Assembly: GCA_020444245.1 (NCBI GenBank)
Contig: JAHLLI010000023.1
Coordinates: 16,061-80,060 of the forward strand
DNA length: 64,000 nucleotides
Direction of reading: 5' to 3'
From: Actinomycetales bacterium
GTDB taxonomy: Bacteria; Actinomycetota; Actinomycetes; Actinomycetales; Cellulomonadaceae
How positions within the stretch are numbered: the first letter of the stretch is position 1; each line of letters opens with the position of its first letter. The notes beneath the pieces were generated by a model. The model was not told the origin of the DNA. It did no database searches and saw only the letters and a list, made by a program, of their open reading frames with translations. Shown one piece after another: positions 28,790-38,100 of this stretch. Made by a program: the position numbers and the translations under genes.

Positions 28790-29671
28790 TCAGGAGTTGA
28801 GGTCGTACCGGTCGACGGTGGGCGGTTCCGGCGTCGGCAGCACGGTCCCGGCGGTGTCCTCCCACGCCTTGGTCCAGCTGCCGTCGGCGAACATCGTCTC
28901 GAGCGTGTCGTTGATCCACATCCGGAAGTCGGTGTCCTCGCGGGCCAGGCCGATCCCGTAGGGCTCGGCGGTGAACGGTTCGCCGCGGACCTCGAGGTCG
29001 TCGTTCTCGGCCGCGAAGCCGGCCAGGATCACGTTGTCCGTGCTGACGGCGTCGACCTGACCGTTGCGCAGCGGCTCCAGGCACTCGGAGTACGTGCCGA
29101 ACGGCACGACCTTGGTGTCGGGGTAGTTGGCCAGCAGGTTGGCCTCGGGCGTCGAGCCGGAGACCGTGCAGACGCTCTTGCCCGCCAGGTCGTCGGGGCC
29201 GTTGATGTCGGTGTTGTCCTTGAGCGTCAGGAGGGACTGGCCCGCCTCGTAGTACGGCCCGGCGAACGAGATCCGCTGCTTGCGGTCGTCGTTGATCGTG
29301 TAGGTGGCGACCACGATGTCGACCTCGCCGCGCTCGATGAAGTCCTCGCGGTTGGCCGAGACGGTCTCCTTCCAGACGATCTTGTCCGGCGAGATGCCCA
29401 GGTGGCCCGCGATGAGCTTGGCGATCTCGACGTCGAAGCCCTCGGGCACCCCGTCAGGTCCGACCAGGCCGAACAGCGGCTGGTCGAACTTGGTGCCGAC
29501 GGTGATCGTGCCGGCGTCGGAGAGCTTGGCCATCGTGGAACCGGCCGGGAAGTCCATGGCTCCATCGGTCATCGAGGCGTCCCCCCCGCCTCCGTCGGCG
29601 GTGCCCGAGCTGCACGCCCCGAGCAGCAGGGTCGCGGCAGCCAGGGCTGCGACCATCAGTCGTGTGCGCAT
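28790..29671 (-). CDS. gluB: Glutamate-binding lipoprotein of ABC transporter (GluB-like)
   Basis: A 293-residue extracellular solute-binding protein, family 3. The signal peptide ends in a lipobox LLGAC with the lipidated Cys20, followed by a Gly/Ser-rich spacer. Binding-domain landmarks are TITVGTKFDQPLFGL, GFDVEIAKLIAGHLG, VDIVVATYTINDDRKQRISFAGPYYEAGQ (shown in part), and KSVCTVSGSTPEANL. It delivers the amino acid to the GluCD permease. A strong Shine-Dalgarno GGAAGGA precedes the ATG. Confidence 0.92.
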   Translation of the reverse strand: MRTRLMVAALAAATLLLGACSSGTADGGGGDASMTDGAMDFPAGSTMAKLSDAGTITVGTKFDQPLFGLVGPDGVPEGFDVEIAKLIAGHLGISPDKIVWKETVSANREDFIERGEVDIVVATYTINDDRKQRISFAGPYYEAGQSLLTLKDNTDINGPDDLAGKSVCTVSGSTPEANLLANYPDTKVVPFGTYSECLEPLRNGQVDAVSTDNVILAGFAAENDDLEVRGEPFTAEPYGIGLAREDTDFRMWINDTLETMFADGSWTKAWEDTAGTVLPTPEPPTVDRYDLNS

Positions 29672-29717
29672 CTGCGTTCCTTCCGGTGTGGACCCCGCCC
29701 CGGACCGGGCGGGGGAG

Positions 29718-30521
29718 TCAGTGGGTGAGGATCTTCGACAGGAAGTCCTTCGCGCGCTCGCTGCGCGGAGCGGTGAAGAAGGTCTCCGGGTCGGCCTCTT
29801 CGACGATCTGGCCGCCGTCCATGAAGATCACGCGGTGCGCCGCCTTGCGCGCGAAGCCCATCTCGTGGGTGACGACGACCATCGTCATGCCGTCCTTGGC
29901 GAGGGCGACCATCACGTCGAGCACCTCGTTGATCATCTCCGGGTCCAGCGCAGAGGTCGGTTCGTCGAACAGGATGACCTTGGGTCGCATCGCCAGCGCG
30001 CGGGCGATCGCCACCCGCTGCTGCTGGCCGCCGGACAGCTGCGCGGGCATCTTGTGCGCCTGGTCGGCGACGCCGACGCGATCGAGGAGCTCCATCGCGT
30101 GGGACTCGGCCTCGCGCCGACCCACGCCCTTGGCCTTGATCGGCCCGAGGGTGACGTTCTCCAGGACCGTCTTGTGGGCGAAGAGGTTGAAGGACTGGAA
30201 GACCATGCCGACGTCCGCGCGCAGCCGCGCCAGCGCCTTGCCCTCGGCGGGCAGGGGCACGCCGTCCACCGTGATCGACCCGCCGTCGATCGTCTCGAGC
30301 CGGTTGATCGTGCGGCACAGCGTGGACTTCCCCGAGCCGGAGGGGCCGATCACCACGACCACCTCGCCGCGGTGCACCGTGAGGTCGATGTCCTGCAGCA
30401 CGTGCAGCGAACCGAAGTGCTTGTTCACCCGGTCGAGCACGACGAGCGGCTCGACCGCGTCCCGCACGCCGACGTCCGGGACGACGGCGCCTTCAGGCGC
30501 CGGGGCTTCTGGCTCCGTCAT
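29718..30521 (-). CDS. gluA: Glutamate-type ABC transporter ATP-binding protein (GluA-like)
   Basis: A 267-residue ATPase of the polar amino acid family: Walker [11 protein letters not shown]-loop VFQSFNLF, signature [15 protein letters not shown], Walker [15 protein letters not shown], and switch-His in [11 protein letters not shown]. About 25 extra acidic/Pro residues precede the first strand. The ATG at 30521 was chosen over upstream starts because a -10-like hexamer lies 6 nt before it. First gene of the four-gene operon; gluB follows after 46 nt. Confidence 0.93.
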   Translation of the reverse strand: MTEPEAPAPEGAVVPDVGVRDAVEPLVVLDRVNKHFGSLHVLQDIDLTVHRGEVVVVIGPSGSGKSTLCRTINRLETIDGGSITVDGVPLPAEGKALARLRADVGMVFQSFNLFAHKTVLENVTLGPIKAKGVGRREAESHAMELLDRVGVADQAHKMPAQLSGGQQQRVAIARALAMRPKVILFDEPTSALDPEMINEVLDVMVALAKDGMTMVVVTHEMGFARKAAHRVIFMDGGQIVEEADPETFFTAPRSERAKDFLSKILTH

Positions 30522-30527
30522 CTGAGC

Positions 30528-30533
30528 ACCGTA
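30528..30533 (-). promoter_or_regulatory. -10 element of gluABCD, leaderless arrangement
   Basis: TACGGT on the minus strand lies 6 nt before the gluA ATG. Confidence 0.5.
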
Positions 30534-30638
30534 GGCGGGTTTCACCCGAACGGGCCAGGTATCGGGGTTACAGGTGTGCAACATGGTCGGATGACTCGGC
30601 CGCCCGGGCGGAGCGCGGGACTGCCCGGTCGCGCGGCT

Positions 30639-30644
30639 TACCCT
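30639..30644 (+). promoter_or_regulatory. -10 element of miaB, near-leaderless
   Basis: TACCCT lies 8 nt before the miaB ATG, with no Shine-Dalgarno sequence between. Confidence 0.45.
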
Positions 30645-30652
30645 GGTGCGCG

Positions 30653-32203
30653 ATGAGCGCGACCACCACGCGTCCGACGCCCGCCGCGTCCGACCTCGAG
30701 AGCCCCCGCACCTACCTGGTGCGCACCCTGGGCTGCCAGATGAACGTCCACGACTCCGAGCACATGGCCGGGCTTCTGGAGGAGGCCGGACTGGTGCGCG
30801 CGGACCCCGCCGAGGAGGCCGCCTGGTCGGCAGACGTCGTGGTGCTCAACACCTGCGCGGTGCGCGAGAACGCCTCGACGCGCCTGTACGGCAACCTCGG
30901 CCAGCTGGCCGCGCTCAAGGCGGCCCGGCCGGGGATGCAGATCGCCGTCGGCGGCTGCCTGGCGCAGAAGGATCGCGGTGAGATCGTCCGGCGGGCGCCA
31001 TGGGTGGACGTGGTGTTCGGCACGCACAACATCGACGTCCTGCCGCGGTTGCTCGACCGCGCCCGGCACAACGCGGCCGCACAGGTGGAGATCGCCGAGT
31101 CGCTCCAGGTGTTCCCCTCGACGCTCCCCACCCGACGCGAGTCGGTCTACGCGGGCTGGGTCTCGATCAGCGTGGGCTGCAACAACACGTGCACGTTCTG
31201 CATCGTGCCGTCGCTGCGCGGCAAGGAGCGCGACCGGCGGCCGGGCGAGATCCTCGCCGAGGTCGAGGCCCTGGTGGCCTCGGGGGCGATCGAGGTCACG
31301 CTGCTCGGGCAGAACGTCAACACCTACGGGGTCGAGTTCGGCGACCGCGGCGCGTTCGCGGACCTGCTGCGTTCGGTCGGGGCGGTGCCGGGCATCGAAC
31401 GGGTCCGGTTCACCTCGCCGCACCCCGCGGCGTTCACCGACGACGTGATCGCCGCGATGGCCGAGACCCCGACCGTCATGCCCTCGCTGCACATGCCGCT
31501 GCAGTCCGGTTCGGACCGCGTGCTGCGGGCGATGCGCCGCTCCTACCGGTCGACGCGCTTCCTGGGGATCCTGGAGCGGGTGCGCGCGGCGATCCCGGAC
31601 GCGGCGATCTCGACCGACGTCATCGTCGGCTTCCCTGGGGAGACCGAGGAGGACTTCGCGGAGACGCTGCGGGTGGTCGAGCAGGCCCGGTTCGCCTCGG
31701 CGTTCACGTTCCAGTACTCCCAGCGCCCCGGCACGCCCGCCGCGGAGCTGCCCGACCAGCTGCCCAAGGAGGTCGTCCAGGAGCGCTACGAACGCCTGGT
31801 CGCGCTCCAGGAGCGGGTCTCCGAGCAGGAGAACGCCGCCCAGGTCGGCCGGACCCTCGAGGTCCTGGTCGCCGAGGGCGAGGGCCGCAAGGACGAGGCG
31901 ACGCACCGGATCAGCGGCCGGGCCGCCGACAACCGCCTCGTGCACCTGGCCCTGCCGCCGGAGCTCGCGGACCGCGCACCGGGCGAGCCGGGCGTGCCGC
32001 GCCCGGGGGACCTCGTCACCGTCCGGGTCACCTACGGTGCCCCGCACCACCTGGTCGCCGACTCCGCGCTGGCCGGTGGGCCGTTCGAGGTGCGCCGCAC
32101 GCGCTCGGGCGACGCGTGGCAGGCGGCCAGGGATGACACCCACGACCACGGCGCCGCGCCGTCCGGGGGTCCGGTGCCGCTGGGGATGCCGGCCCGGCGC
32201 TGA
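30653..32203 (+). CDS. miaB: tRNA-2-methylthio-N6-dimethylallyladenosine synthase
   Basis: A 516-residue radical-SAM methylthiotransferase that modifies A37 of tRNAs reading U-starting codons, after MiaA acts. The N-terminal cluster cysteines are Cys28, Cys68 and Cys102. The radical-SAM triad is Cys176, Cys180 and Cys183 (CNNTCTFC). SIGCN-like [17 protein letters not shown] and the TRAM domain near the C-terminus are present. An extra Arg/Pro-rich tail of about 30 residues follows. miaA lies 3.3 kb downstream, so both steps of the pathway are encoded here. Confidence 0.95.
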   Translation: MSATTTRPTPAASDLESPRTYLVRTLGCQMNVHDSEHMAGLLEEAGLVRADPAEEAAWSADVVVLNTCAVRENASTRLYGNLGQLAALKAARPGMQIAVGGCLAQKDRGEIVRRAPWVDVVFGTHNIDVLPRLLDRARHNAAAQVEIAESLQVFPSTLPTRRESVYAGWVSISVGCNNTCTFCIVPSLRGKERDRRPGEILAEVEALVASGAIEVTLLGQNVNTYGVEFGDRGAFADLLRSVGAVPGIERVRFTSPHPAAFTDDVIAAMAETPTVMPSLHMPLQSGSDRVLRAMRRSYRSTRFLGILERVRAAIPDAAISTDVIVGFPGETEEDFAETLRVVEQARFASAFTFQYSQRPGTPAAELPDQLPKEVVQERYERLVALQERVSEQENAAQVGRTLEVLVAEGEGRKDEATHRISGRAADNRLVHLALPPELADRAPGEPGVPRPGDLVTVRVTYGAPHHLVADSALAGGPFEVRRTRSGDAWQAARDDTHDHGAAPSGGPVPLGMPARR

Positions 32204-32208
32204 CGCCC

Positions 32209-32655
32209 TCAGCCCTGCTCGGCGGGTGCAGTGGCGCGGAACATCTGGATCGCGGTGACCAGGCCGCAGTCGAGCAGGAGTGCGAGCTGGGCGTCGGTCA
32301 CCCCGTGCTCGAGGTCGACCGACATCTCGCCGTACAGGGCGAGGCCGTCCTCCTCCTCGCGCAGGTACGCCTTGGGCCAGATCCGGTCGCGGTTCCAGTC
32401 GTTGACCGCGAGGAGGGCCACTGCGCGGCGCTCGACCGGCAGGACGTGCTCGGCGCGACCGCGGACCTGGAGCACCTCGTTGCGCTCCCCGAGCACGATG
32501 AACCAGAACCGGTGCCCGTTCCAGACCCCGGCGACATCGCCGTCCTCGTCCCGTCTGGTGCGGTAGCCCTCGGCCTCGAGGTAGGCGGCGATCCGGTCCG
32601 CTGACAGCGGCGTGGGTCGCTCGGGAGTCGCGCCGGAGGCGCTCGCGGCACTCAC
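32209..32655 (-). CDS. YbjN-domain protein, second of a tandem pair
   Basis: A 148-residue protein with a YbjN/T3SS-chaperone-like fold: LSADRIAAYLEAEGYRTRR, GVWNGHRFWFIVLGE, LQVRGRAEHVLP, NDWNRDRIWPKAYLRE and the C-terminal GVTDAQLALLLDCGL. The GTG overlaps the stop of the preceding paralogue (GTGA). Function is unknown; these proteins are often proposed to have regulatory or chaperone roles. It aligns along its length with its neighbour, pointing to an old local duplication. Confidence 0.8.
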   Translation of the reverse strand: MSAASASGATPERPTPLSADRIAAYLEAEGYRTRRDEDGDVAGVWNGHRFWFIVLGERNEVLQVRGRAEHVLPVERRAVALLAVNDWNRDRIWPKAYLREEEDGLALYGEMSVDLEHGVTDAQLALLLDCGLVTAIQMFRATAPAEQG

Positions 32656-33143
32656 GGCGCCTGCCCGGCCGGGTCGGGGTACCGCTCGTCGAGCTCGTCG
32701 AAGAACGCCCCTGCCGAGGACAGGCCGCACTCGATGAGCTGGCCCAGCTGGTCGTCGGTCACACCGGCACCGAGCTCGGTCGCGGTCTCGCAGACCGCGT
32801 GCACGGAGCCGTCGTCGCGTACCCGCACGTAGGCCTTGGGCCAGACCTTCTCGCTGTTCCAGGTGTTGCAGATCTCGAGCACCTCGGTGAGCCGCTCGAT
32901 GGTGAACGACCGGTTCCACTGCCCGCGCACCTGCAGGATCTGCTCGTCGTCACCCAGCGCGAACAGGTAGAACATCCGCCCGCGCCACATGCCGCCGGTG
33001 TCGCCGTCCATGTCCACGAACCAGCCGTAGCCGCGCCGAGCCAGCCAGTTCTGGACCCGCTGTGCGGTCAGCGGGCTCGTCAGGGCAGGATCCGGCTCCG
33101 GGCGCGACCCGGCTCCGCCTCGTGTCTTCGAGAACCAGCCCAT
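32652..33143 (-). CDS. YbjN-domain protein, first of a tandem pair
   Basis: A 163-residue protein with [70 protein letters not shown] and [15 protein letters not shown]. The shared VWPKAY and GVTDxQL signatures show it is paralogous to the next gene. The ATG at 33143 follows a -10-like hexamer by 8 nt; a GTG one codon upstream is equally possible. The C-terminus has [14 protein letters not shown]. Biological role unknown. Confidence 0.8.
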   Translation of the reverse strand: MGWFSKTRGGAGSRPEPDPALTSPLTAQRVQNWLARRGYGWFVDMDGDTGGMWRGRMFYLFALGDDEQILQVRGQWNRSFTIERLTEVLEICNTWNSEKVWPKAYVRVRDDGSVHAVCETATELGAGVTDDQLGQLIECGLSSAGAFFDELDERYPDPAGQAP

Positions 33144-33151
33144 CACGGTCC

Positions 33152-33157
33152 AGGGTA
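33152..33157 (-). promoter_or_regulatory. -10 element of the YbjN pair
   Basis: TACCCT on the minus strand lies 8 nt before the ATG at 33143. Confidence 0.45.
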
Positions 33158-33248
33158 GCCGCGCCGGACCAGGGCGGGCGTCGGACCCGATCGCCTCGGG
33201 GGCGGGCGCGGCGCGGCGCTCCGGGACGTGACGACACGCAGGTGCGGC

Positions 33249-33254
33249 TACCGT
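33249..33254 (+). promoter_or_regulatory. -10 element upstream of the dioxygenase-like gene
   Basis: TACCGT lies 6 nt before the GTG at 33261 and supports that start over the in-frame GTG at 33228. Confidence 0.5.
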
Positions 33255-33260
33255 CGGGTC

Positions 33261-33926
33261 GTGCTCGTCGCTGCCGCCCTCGTGCCTCCGACCGCCCTGC
33301 TCGTGCCGGGTGTGGCGGGCCGGGCCGACGTGCTGGACGCCGAGCGGCGGGCCTCGCTCGCCGCCGTGACCGCCGTGGTGGACGCCGGCCCGGCGCACGT
33401 CGTGGTGGTGACGCCCGGGTCGGCTCGTGCGGAGGGTCGCCTGCGGCCCACGTTCACCGCGGCCGGCGTGCCGGACTCGGCGTGGTCCGGCGGCGGGGAG
33501 GGCACGCCGGTGGACGATGTCGCCGCGGCGGTGGCGCTGTGGCTGCTGGACCGGTCCGGGTGGACGGGTCCGGTGCGGGTGGTCGGTGCGGCCGACGGGC
33601 CGCTGGCCGAAGCCGAGCTCCGGTCGCCGGGCCCGGTCGGTGCGGTGCTGGTCGGCGGGGGCAGTGCGCGTCGGGGGCCGCAGGCCCCGCTGGCCCAGGA
33701 CCCTCGGGCGGTCGAGGCGGACGCGGCCCTGGAGGCCTGGCTGGCGACCCTCGACCCGGCCGGTCCGGCCGGGCTGGACGGCGCGCTCGCGGCCGAGCTG
33801 GCGATCAGCGCGCTCGGTCCGGCCCGGGTGCTGGCCGCGTGCGGGGAGCCGTTGCGGTGCGCCGGGGTGACCAGCACCGCCCCGTTCGACGCGACCTACC
33901 TGGTGGCCACGTGGGTGCCGGCGTGA
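33261..33926 (+). CDS. Class III extradiol dioxygenase-like conserved protein
   Basis: A 221-residue Ala/Val-rich protein: [40 protein letters not shown] and a C-terminal [11 protein letters not shown]. The pattern resembles the class III extradiol dioxygenase B-like proteins found immediately before miaA in actinobacteria (Rv2728c in my recollection of M. tuberculosis). The expected iron-binding His pairs are not obvious, so enzyme activity is doubtful. The stop overlaps the miaA start, so the genes are coupled. Confidence 0.7.
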   Translation: MLVAAALVPPTALLVPGVAGRADVLDAERRASLAAVTAVVDAGPAHVVVVTPGSARAEGRLRPTFTAAGVPDSAWSGGGEGTPVDDVAAAVALWLLDRSGWTGPVRVVGAADGPLAEAELRSPGPVGAVLVGGGSARRGPQAPLAQDPRAVEADAALEAWLATLDPAGPAGLDGALAAELAISALGPARVLAACGEPLRCAGVTSTAPFDATYLVATWVPA

Positions 33927-34855
33927 GGGTGGCCGTGGTCGGTCCCACCGCGACCGGCAAGTCCGAGCTGGGCCTGGCGCTGGCGGAGGCGCTGGGCGGC
34001 GAGGTGGTCAACGCCGACGCGATGCAGCTCTACCGGGGTATGGACATCGGGACCGCCAAGCTGACCGTCGCCGAGCGCCGGGGCGTCGCCCACCACCAGC
34101 TCGACGTGCTCGACGTCGGCGAGGAGGCGTCCGTCGCGGCCTACCAGCGGCACGCGCGCGCGGACCTCGAGGCGATCGAGGCGGGTGGCCGTACGGGCGT
34201 CGTGGTCGGCGGCTCGGGGCTGTACGTCCGTGCCCTGCTGGACCGGATGGAGCTGGCGCCCACGGATCCGGCGGTACGGGCCCGGCTCGAGTCCCGGCTC
34301 GCCGAGCTGGGCCCGGGCCTGCTGCACGACGAGCTCGCGCGCCTGGACCCGGCGGCCGCCGAGGCGATCGGCCGGAGCAATGCGCGGCGCATCGTGCGCG
34401 CCCTGGAGGTGATCGAGCTCACCGGTCGACCCCTTCGCGCCGCACTGCCGGAGCAGGAGTACGTCGCGGCGACGGTCCAGGTGGGCTTGGACTGCGCGCG
34501 CGACGTGCTGGACGCCAGGATCGAGGCGCGGGTCGACCGGATGTGGGCAGCGGGCCTGGTCGACGAGGTGCGCGGGCTCGCCGACGCCATGGGCCGCACC
34601 GCCGCGCGGGCGGTCGGCTACGCGCAGGTGCTGGCCGTGCTGCGCGGCGAGACCGACGAGGCATCGGCGCGCGAGGCGACGGTGATCGCGACCCGCCGCC
34701 TCGCGCGCCGCCAGATGGGCTGGTTCGGCCGGGACCGCCGGGTGCACTGGCTCGACGCGACCGACCCCGACCTGGTCGAGCGGGCCCTGGAGGTCGTCGC
34801 CCGGGGCGGACAGCCGCCCGAGACCGCGCCTGCTCGCCGTACCCTCGGGTCATGA
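33923..34855 (+). CDS. miaA: tRNA dimethylallyltransferase
   Basis: A 310-residue enzyme that adds a dimethylallyl group to A37 of tRNA, making the substrate for MiaB. The P-loop is [15 protein letters not shown] at the very N-terminus; [29 protein letters not shown] and [11 protein letters not shown] follow, with the C-terminal [13 protein letters not shown]. The GTG start overlaps the previous stop (GTGA). The end overlaps dapF by 4 nt, giving a tightly packed three-gene unit. Confidence 0.95.
   Translation: MRVAVVGPTATGKSELGLALAEALGGEVVNADAMQLYRGMDIGTAKLTVAERRGVAHHQLDVLDVGEEASVAAYQRHARADLEAIEAGGRTGVVVGGSGLYVRALLDRMELAPTDPAVRARLESRLAELGPGLLHDELARLDPAAAEAIGRSNARRIVRALEVIELTGRPLRAALPEQEYVAATVQVGLDCARDVLDARIEARVDRMWAAGLVDEVRGLADAMGRTAARAVGYAQVLAVLRGETDEASAREATVIATRRLARRQMGWFGRDRRVHWLDATDPDLVERALEVVARGGQPPETAPARRTLGS
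34840..34845 (+). promoter_or_regulatory. -10 element of dapF inside miaA
   Basis: TACCCT lies 6 nt before the dapF ATG, within the last codons of miaA. It predicts a separate leaderless dapF transcript besides readthrough. Confidence 0.45.
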
Positions 34856-35769
34856 CCGGCCGGCTCGCGGTGACCAAGGGTCACGGCACGCAGAACGACT
34901 TCGTGCTGGTCGACGACCGTGCCGGCGAGCTCGACCTGGACGCGGACCTGGTTCGGGCCCTGTGCGACCGGCGCGCCGGGATCGGGGCCGACGGGGTGCT
35001 CCGGCTGGTCGCCGGCGACCGGCTCGAGGACGGCGCGGCAGCGCTCGCCGAGGACCCGGCGGCCACCTGGTTCATGGACTACCGCAACGCCGACGGCTCG
35101 GTCGCGGAGATGTGCGGCAACGGCGTTCGCGTGATCGCCGCGTTCGCCGAGCGCCTGGGCCTGTGGGACGGCACCGTCGAGCTCGCGCTGGGTACCAGGG
35201 CCGGGGTGCGGCGGGTGCGTCGCACGGCCGACCCCGACGGCGGCGACGCTGCGTGGTACGCGGTCGACATGGGGCGCTGGGCCCTGCCGGGTGACCCCCG
35301 TGCGTCCGGCGTGGACGCCGAGGTCGCGGTGGCCGGCCTGCCGGTGGCCCGCGCCGGGCTGAGCGTCGACGTGGGCAACCCGCACACCGTGCTCGCGCTC
35401 GCCGACCTGGACGAGCTCGCGGCCGCGGACCTGAGCCGGGCGCCCCAGGTCGAGCCCGTGCCCCCGAACGGCAGCAACGTCGAGCTCGTGGTGCCGCTCG
35501 GCGAGCGGCGGCAGGGCGACGGCGTGGTCGGCGCGGTGCGTATGCGGGTGCACGAGCGCGGCGTGGGGGAGACCCGGTCGTGCGGCACCGGCGCGTGCGC
35601 CGCGGCGCTCGCGGTGCGGACGTGGGCGGGAGCGGGCGCCCCGGACACGTGGCGGGTCGAGGTCCCCGGCGGCGTGGTGCGGGTCGTCGTGGCCGGGGAC
35701 CGGGTCGAGCTGGCCGGCCCCGCGGTGCTGGTCGCGGACCTGGTCGTGGACCTGGACGCCTTGGGCTGA
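34852..35769 (+). CDS. dapF: Diaminopimelate epimerase
   Basis: A 305-residue cofactor-free epimerase that converts LL- to meso-diaminopimelate for peptidoglycan and lysine. The catalytic cysteines are Cys88 in AEMCGNGVR and the second in [26 protein letters not shown] near the N-terminus and VDVGNPHTV are typical. The ATG overlaps the miaA stop. It has its own -10-like hexamer. A methyltransferase gene converges on it after about 34 nt. Confidence 0.95.
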   Translation: MTGRLAVTKGHGTQNDFVLVDDRAGELDLDADLVRALCDRRAGIGADGVLRLVAGDRLEDGAAALAEDPAATWFMDYRNADGSVAEMCGNGVRVIAAFAERLGLWDGTVELALGTRAGVRRVRRTADPDGGDAAWYAVDMGRWALPGDPRASGVDAEVAVAGLPVARAGLSVDVGNPHTVLALADLDELAAADLSRAPQVEPVPPNGSNVELVVPLGERRQGDGVVGAVRMRVHERGVGETRSCGTGACAAALAVRTWAGAGAPDTWRVEVPGGVVRVVVAGDRVELAGPAVLVADLVVDLDALG

Positions 35770-35803
35770 GGCTCGGGGGATCCCGGGACGGGCGCTCCCC
35801 GCG

Positions 35804-36403
35804 TCAGTCGTGCGGTCCGACCCGCAGCACCCGGAAGCCCTTCGCGGACGCTGCTTTCGTCGTCGCGAGACCCTGCCCGCGCAGCCAGTCCGCGAGCGAG
35901 TCCGACCCCAGGGTCCGCTGCACCACGAGCCACGCCTGCCCGTCCGGCTCCAGCCGCCCGAGCCAGCGTGTGAGCATCGCGTGCAGCGCGTCCTTGCCCA
36001 CCCGGATCGGCGGGTTGGACCAGATGGCCGCGAACGTCACGTCGTCGGGCACCTCGTCCGGCTCGACCACCCGCAGGTTCGTCAGCCCCAGGTCCGCGGC
36101 CGTGCGGCGCAGGAGGTCCAGGGCACGCCGGTTGACGTCCACGGCCCACACGGTCGCCGCGGGCGACTCCAGCGCGAGGGTCAGCGCGATCGGCCCCCAG
36201 CCGCAGCCGAGGTCGAGCAGGTCACCGGTGGCCGGCGGAGTCGGCACGCTGCGCAGGAGCACCCGGGTGCCCAGGTCCAGCCGCCCGGCGGAGAACACTC
36301 CCGGGGCGGTGTGCACGGTGACCTCGCGCCCGGCCAGCTCGACGGTCAGGGTGCCGCGCTCGTCGGCGGAGGCCGGCTCCGCGGTGAAGTAGTGCTCGAC
36401 CAC
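35804..36403 (-). CDS. Class I SAM-dependent methyltransferase (RsmC/RlmG-like)
   Basis: A 199-residue methyltransferase. The SAM-binding motif LLDLGCGWGPIALTLAL lies near residue 63, followed by AVDVNRRAL and the catalytic NPP motif in WSNPPIRVGK, typical of base-methylating RsmC/RlmG and related enzymes. It lacks the extra N-terminal domain of enterobacterial RsmC, so it is the short actinobacterial form; rRNA is the probable but unproven substrate. The GTG start sits 6 nt after a -10-like hexamer. Confidence 0.85.
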   Translation of the reverse strand: MVEHYFTAEPASADERGTLTVELAGREVTVHTAPGVFSAGRLDLGTRVLLRSVPTPPATGDLLDLGCGWGPIALTLALESPAATVWAVDVNRRALDLLRRTAADLGLTNLRVVEPDEVPDDVTFAAIWSNPPIRVGKDALHAMLTRWLGRLEPDGQAWLVVQRTLGSDSLADWLRGQGLATTKAASAKGFRVLRVGPHD

Positions 36404-36409
36404 GCGCGC

Positions 36410-36415
36410 ACCCTA
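36410..36415 (-). promoter_or_regulatory. -10 element of the methyltransferase gene
   Basis: TAGGGT on the minus strand lies 6 nt before the GTG at 36403. Confidence 0.5.
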
Positions 36416-36531
36416 CCGAGCCGCGCCGCTGCGTAGCCCGCGTCGGGGCGCCACGTCGCACTGCGCCCGTGGTGAAATGCCTCGCCGCGCCTGTGGCGGG
36501 GTGTCACTCTTGAGGGAGACGAAAGGACCGC

Positions 36532-38046
36532 ATGACTCCGACCAGCCCCACCTCCGACCGCGGCGACGTCCAGGCCGACCTCGACGCCGTCGGCCTGGCC
36601 GACGACGTCGTCGCGCGGGTGCTCGCGCGCGCCGGACGCACCGCCGTCGACGAGGGCGACACGCGCGCCCAGGAGCACGACGGCGAGCAGCTGGACCGGG
36701 AGGAACGCGCCGCGCTGCGCCGGGTTGCCGGGCTGTCCACCGAGCTCGCCGACGTCACCGAGGTCGAGTACCGCCAGCTGCGCCTGGAGCGTGTCGTCCT
36801 CGTGGGGCTCCAGACGGGTGGCGACGCCGTCGAGGCCGAGGTGTCCCTGCGCGAGCTCGCCGCGCTGGCCGAGACCGCGGGCTCGGAGGTGCTCGACGGG
36901 CTCCTGCAGCGCCGCGCCAACCCGGACCCCGGCACCTACCTGGGCTCGGGGAAGGCTGCCGAGCTCGCCGACCTGGTCGCGGACTCGGGCGCGGACACCG
37001 TCATCGTGGACGGTGAGCTCGCGCCCTCCCAGCGGCGCGCCCTGGAGGACGTCGTCAAGGTCAAGGTCATCGACCGGACCGCCCTGATCCTGGACATCTT
37101 CGCCCAGCACGCCAAGTCCCGGGAGGGCAAGGCCCAGGTCGAGCTGGCCCAGCTCGAGTACCTGCTCCCGCGCCTGCGCGGCTGGGGCGACTCGATGTCC
37201 CGGCAGGCCGGCGGCCGGGTCGCCGGCGGTGCGGGCATCGGCTCGCGCGGCCCCGGCGAGACCAAGATCGAGCTGGACCGTCGCCGGATCCGCACCCGGA
37301 TGTCCAGGCTCCGCCGTGACATCGCACAGATGGCACCGGCCCGGCGGACCCGCAGGTCGGGCCGGCGCCGGCACCATGTGCCGGCGGTCGTGATCGCCGG
37401 GTACACCAACGCGGGCAAGTCCAGCCTGCTCAACCGCCTGACCGGCGCCGGGGTGCTGGTGGAGAACGCGCTGTTCGCCACGCTGGACCCCACGGTCCGG
37501 CGCGCCCAGACACCGGACGGGCGGACCTACACCCTCAGCGACACCGTCGGCTTCGTCCGCGCCTTGCCGCACCAGCTGGTCGAGGCGTTCCGCTCGACCC
37601 TGGAGGAGGTCGGCGAGGCCGACGTCCTGCTGCACGTCGTGGACGTGGCCCACCCCGACCCCGAGGGGCAGGTCGCAGCGGTGCGCGAGGTGCTCGGCGA
37701 GATCGACGGGATCGACCACGTGCACGAGATCGTCGTGCTCAACAAGGCAGACGTCGCAGACCCGGAGACCGTCGCGCGGATGCTGCGCCGAGAGCCGGGC
37801 GCGGTCGTGGTGTCCGCGCACACGGGCGCGGGTCTGGCCGAGCTGCGCGACCGGATCTCCGACGCACTGCCCCGCCCGCAGGCGCACGTGGACCTCGTGG
37901 TGCCGTACACCCGGGGCGACCTGGTCAGCCGGGCGCACGACGAGGGCGAGGTCGCGGTCGAGCACACTGCCGACGGCACGGTGGTCCGCGGCCGGGTGGA
38001 CCCCGATCTCGCGGCCGCGCTGGAGCGGGCCGCGAACCAGGGCTGA
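36532..38046 (+). CDS. hflX: GTPase HflX
   Basis: A 504-residue ribosome-associated GTPase that splits stalled or hibernating ribosomes. The N-terminal domain has ANPDPGTYLGSGK and DIFAQHAKSREGKAQVELAQ (split), then the G domain: G1 GYTNAGKSSL, G2/G3 DTVGFVRALP, and NKAD. The Gly-rich loop GRVAGGAGIGSRGPGETK is conserved in HflX. An acidic N-terminal extension of about 70 residues is typical of actinobacteria. Shine-Dalgarno GAAAGGA precedes the ATG. Confidence 0.95.
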   Translation: MTPTSPTSDRGDVQADLDAVGLADDVVARVLARAGRTAVDEGDTRAQEHDGEQLDREERAALRRVAGLSTELADVTEVEYRQLRLERVVLVGLQTGGDAVEAEVSLRELAALAETAGSEVLDGLLQRRANPDPGTYLGSGKAAELADLVADSGADTVIVDGELAPSQRRALEDVVKVKVIDRTALILDIFAQHAKSREGKAQVELAQLEYLLPRLRGWGDSMSRQAGGRVAGGAGIGSRGPGETKIELDRRRIRTRMSRLRRDIAQMAPARRTRRSGRRRHHVPAVVIAGYTNAGKSSLLNRLTGAGVLVENALFATLDPTVRRAQTPDGRTYTLSDTVGFVRALPHQLVEAFRSTLEEVGEADVLLHVVDVAHPDPEGQVAAVREVLGEIDGIDHVHEIVVLNKADVADPETVARMLRREPGAVVVSAHTGAGLAELRDRISDALPRPQAHVDLVVPYTRGDLVSRAHDEGEVAVEHTADGTVVRGRVDPDLAAALERAANQG

Positions 38047-38088
38047 GGCGCGCCCTCGGGATCGCGCGGACCCGTCCGGCTGAGCACC

Positions 38089-38094
38089 TAGGCT
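38089..38094 (+). promoter_or_regulatory. -10 element of the DinG-like gene, leaderless arrangement
   Basis: TAGGCT lies 6 nt before the GTG at 38101. Confidence 0.5.
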
Positions 38095-38100
38095 GCCGGG

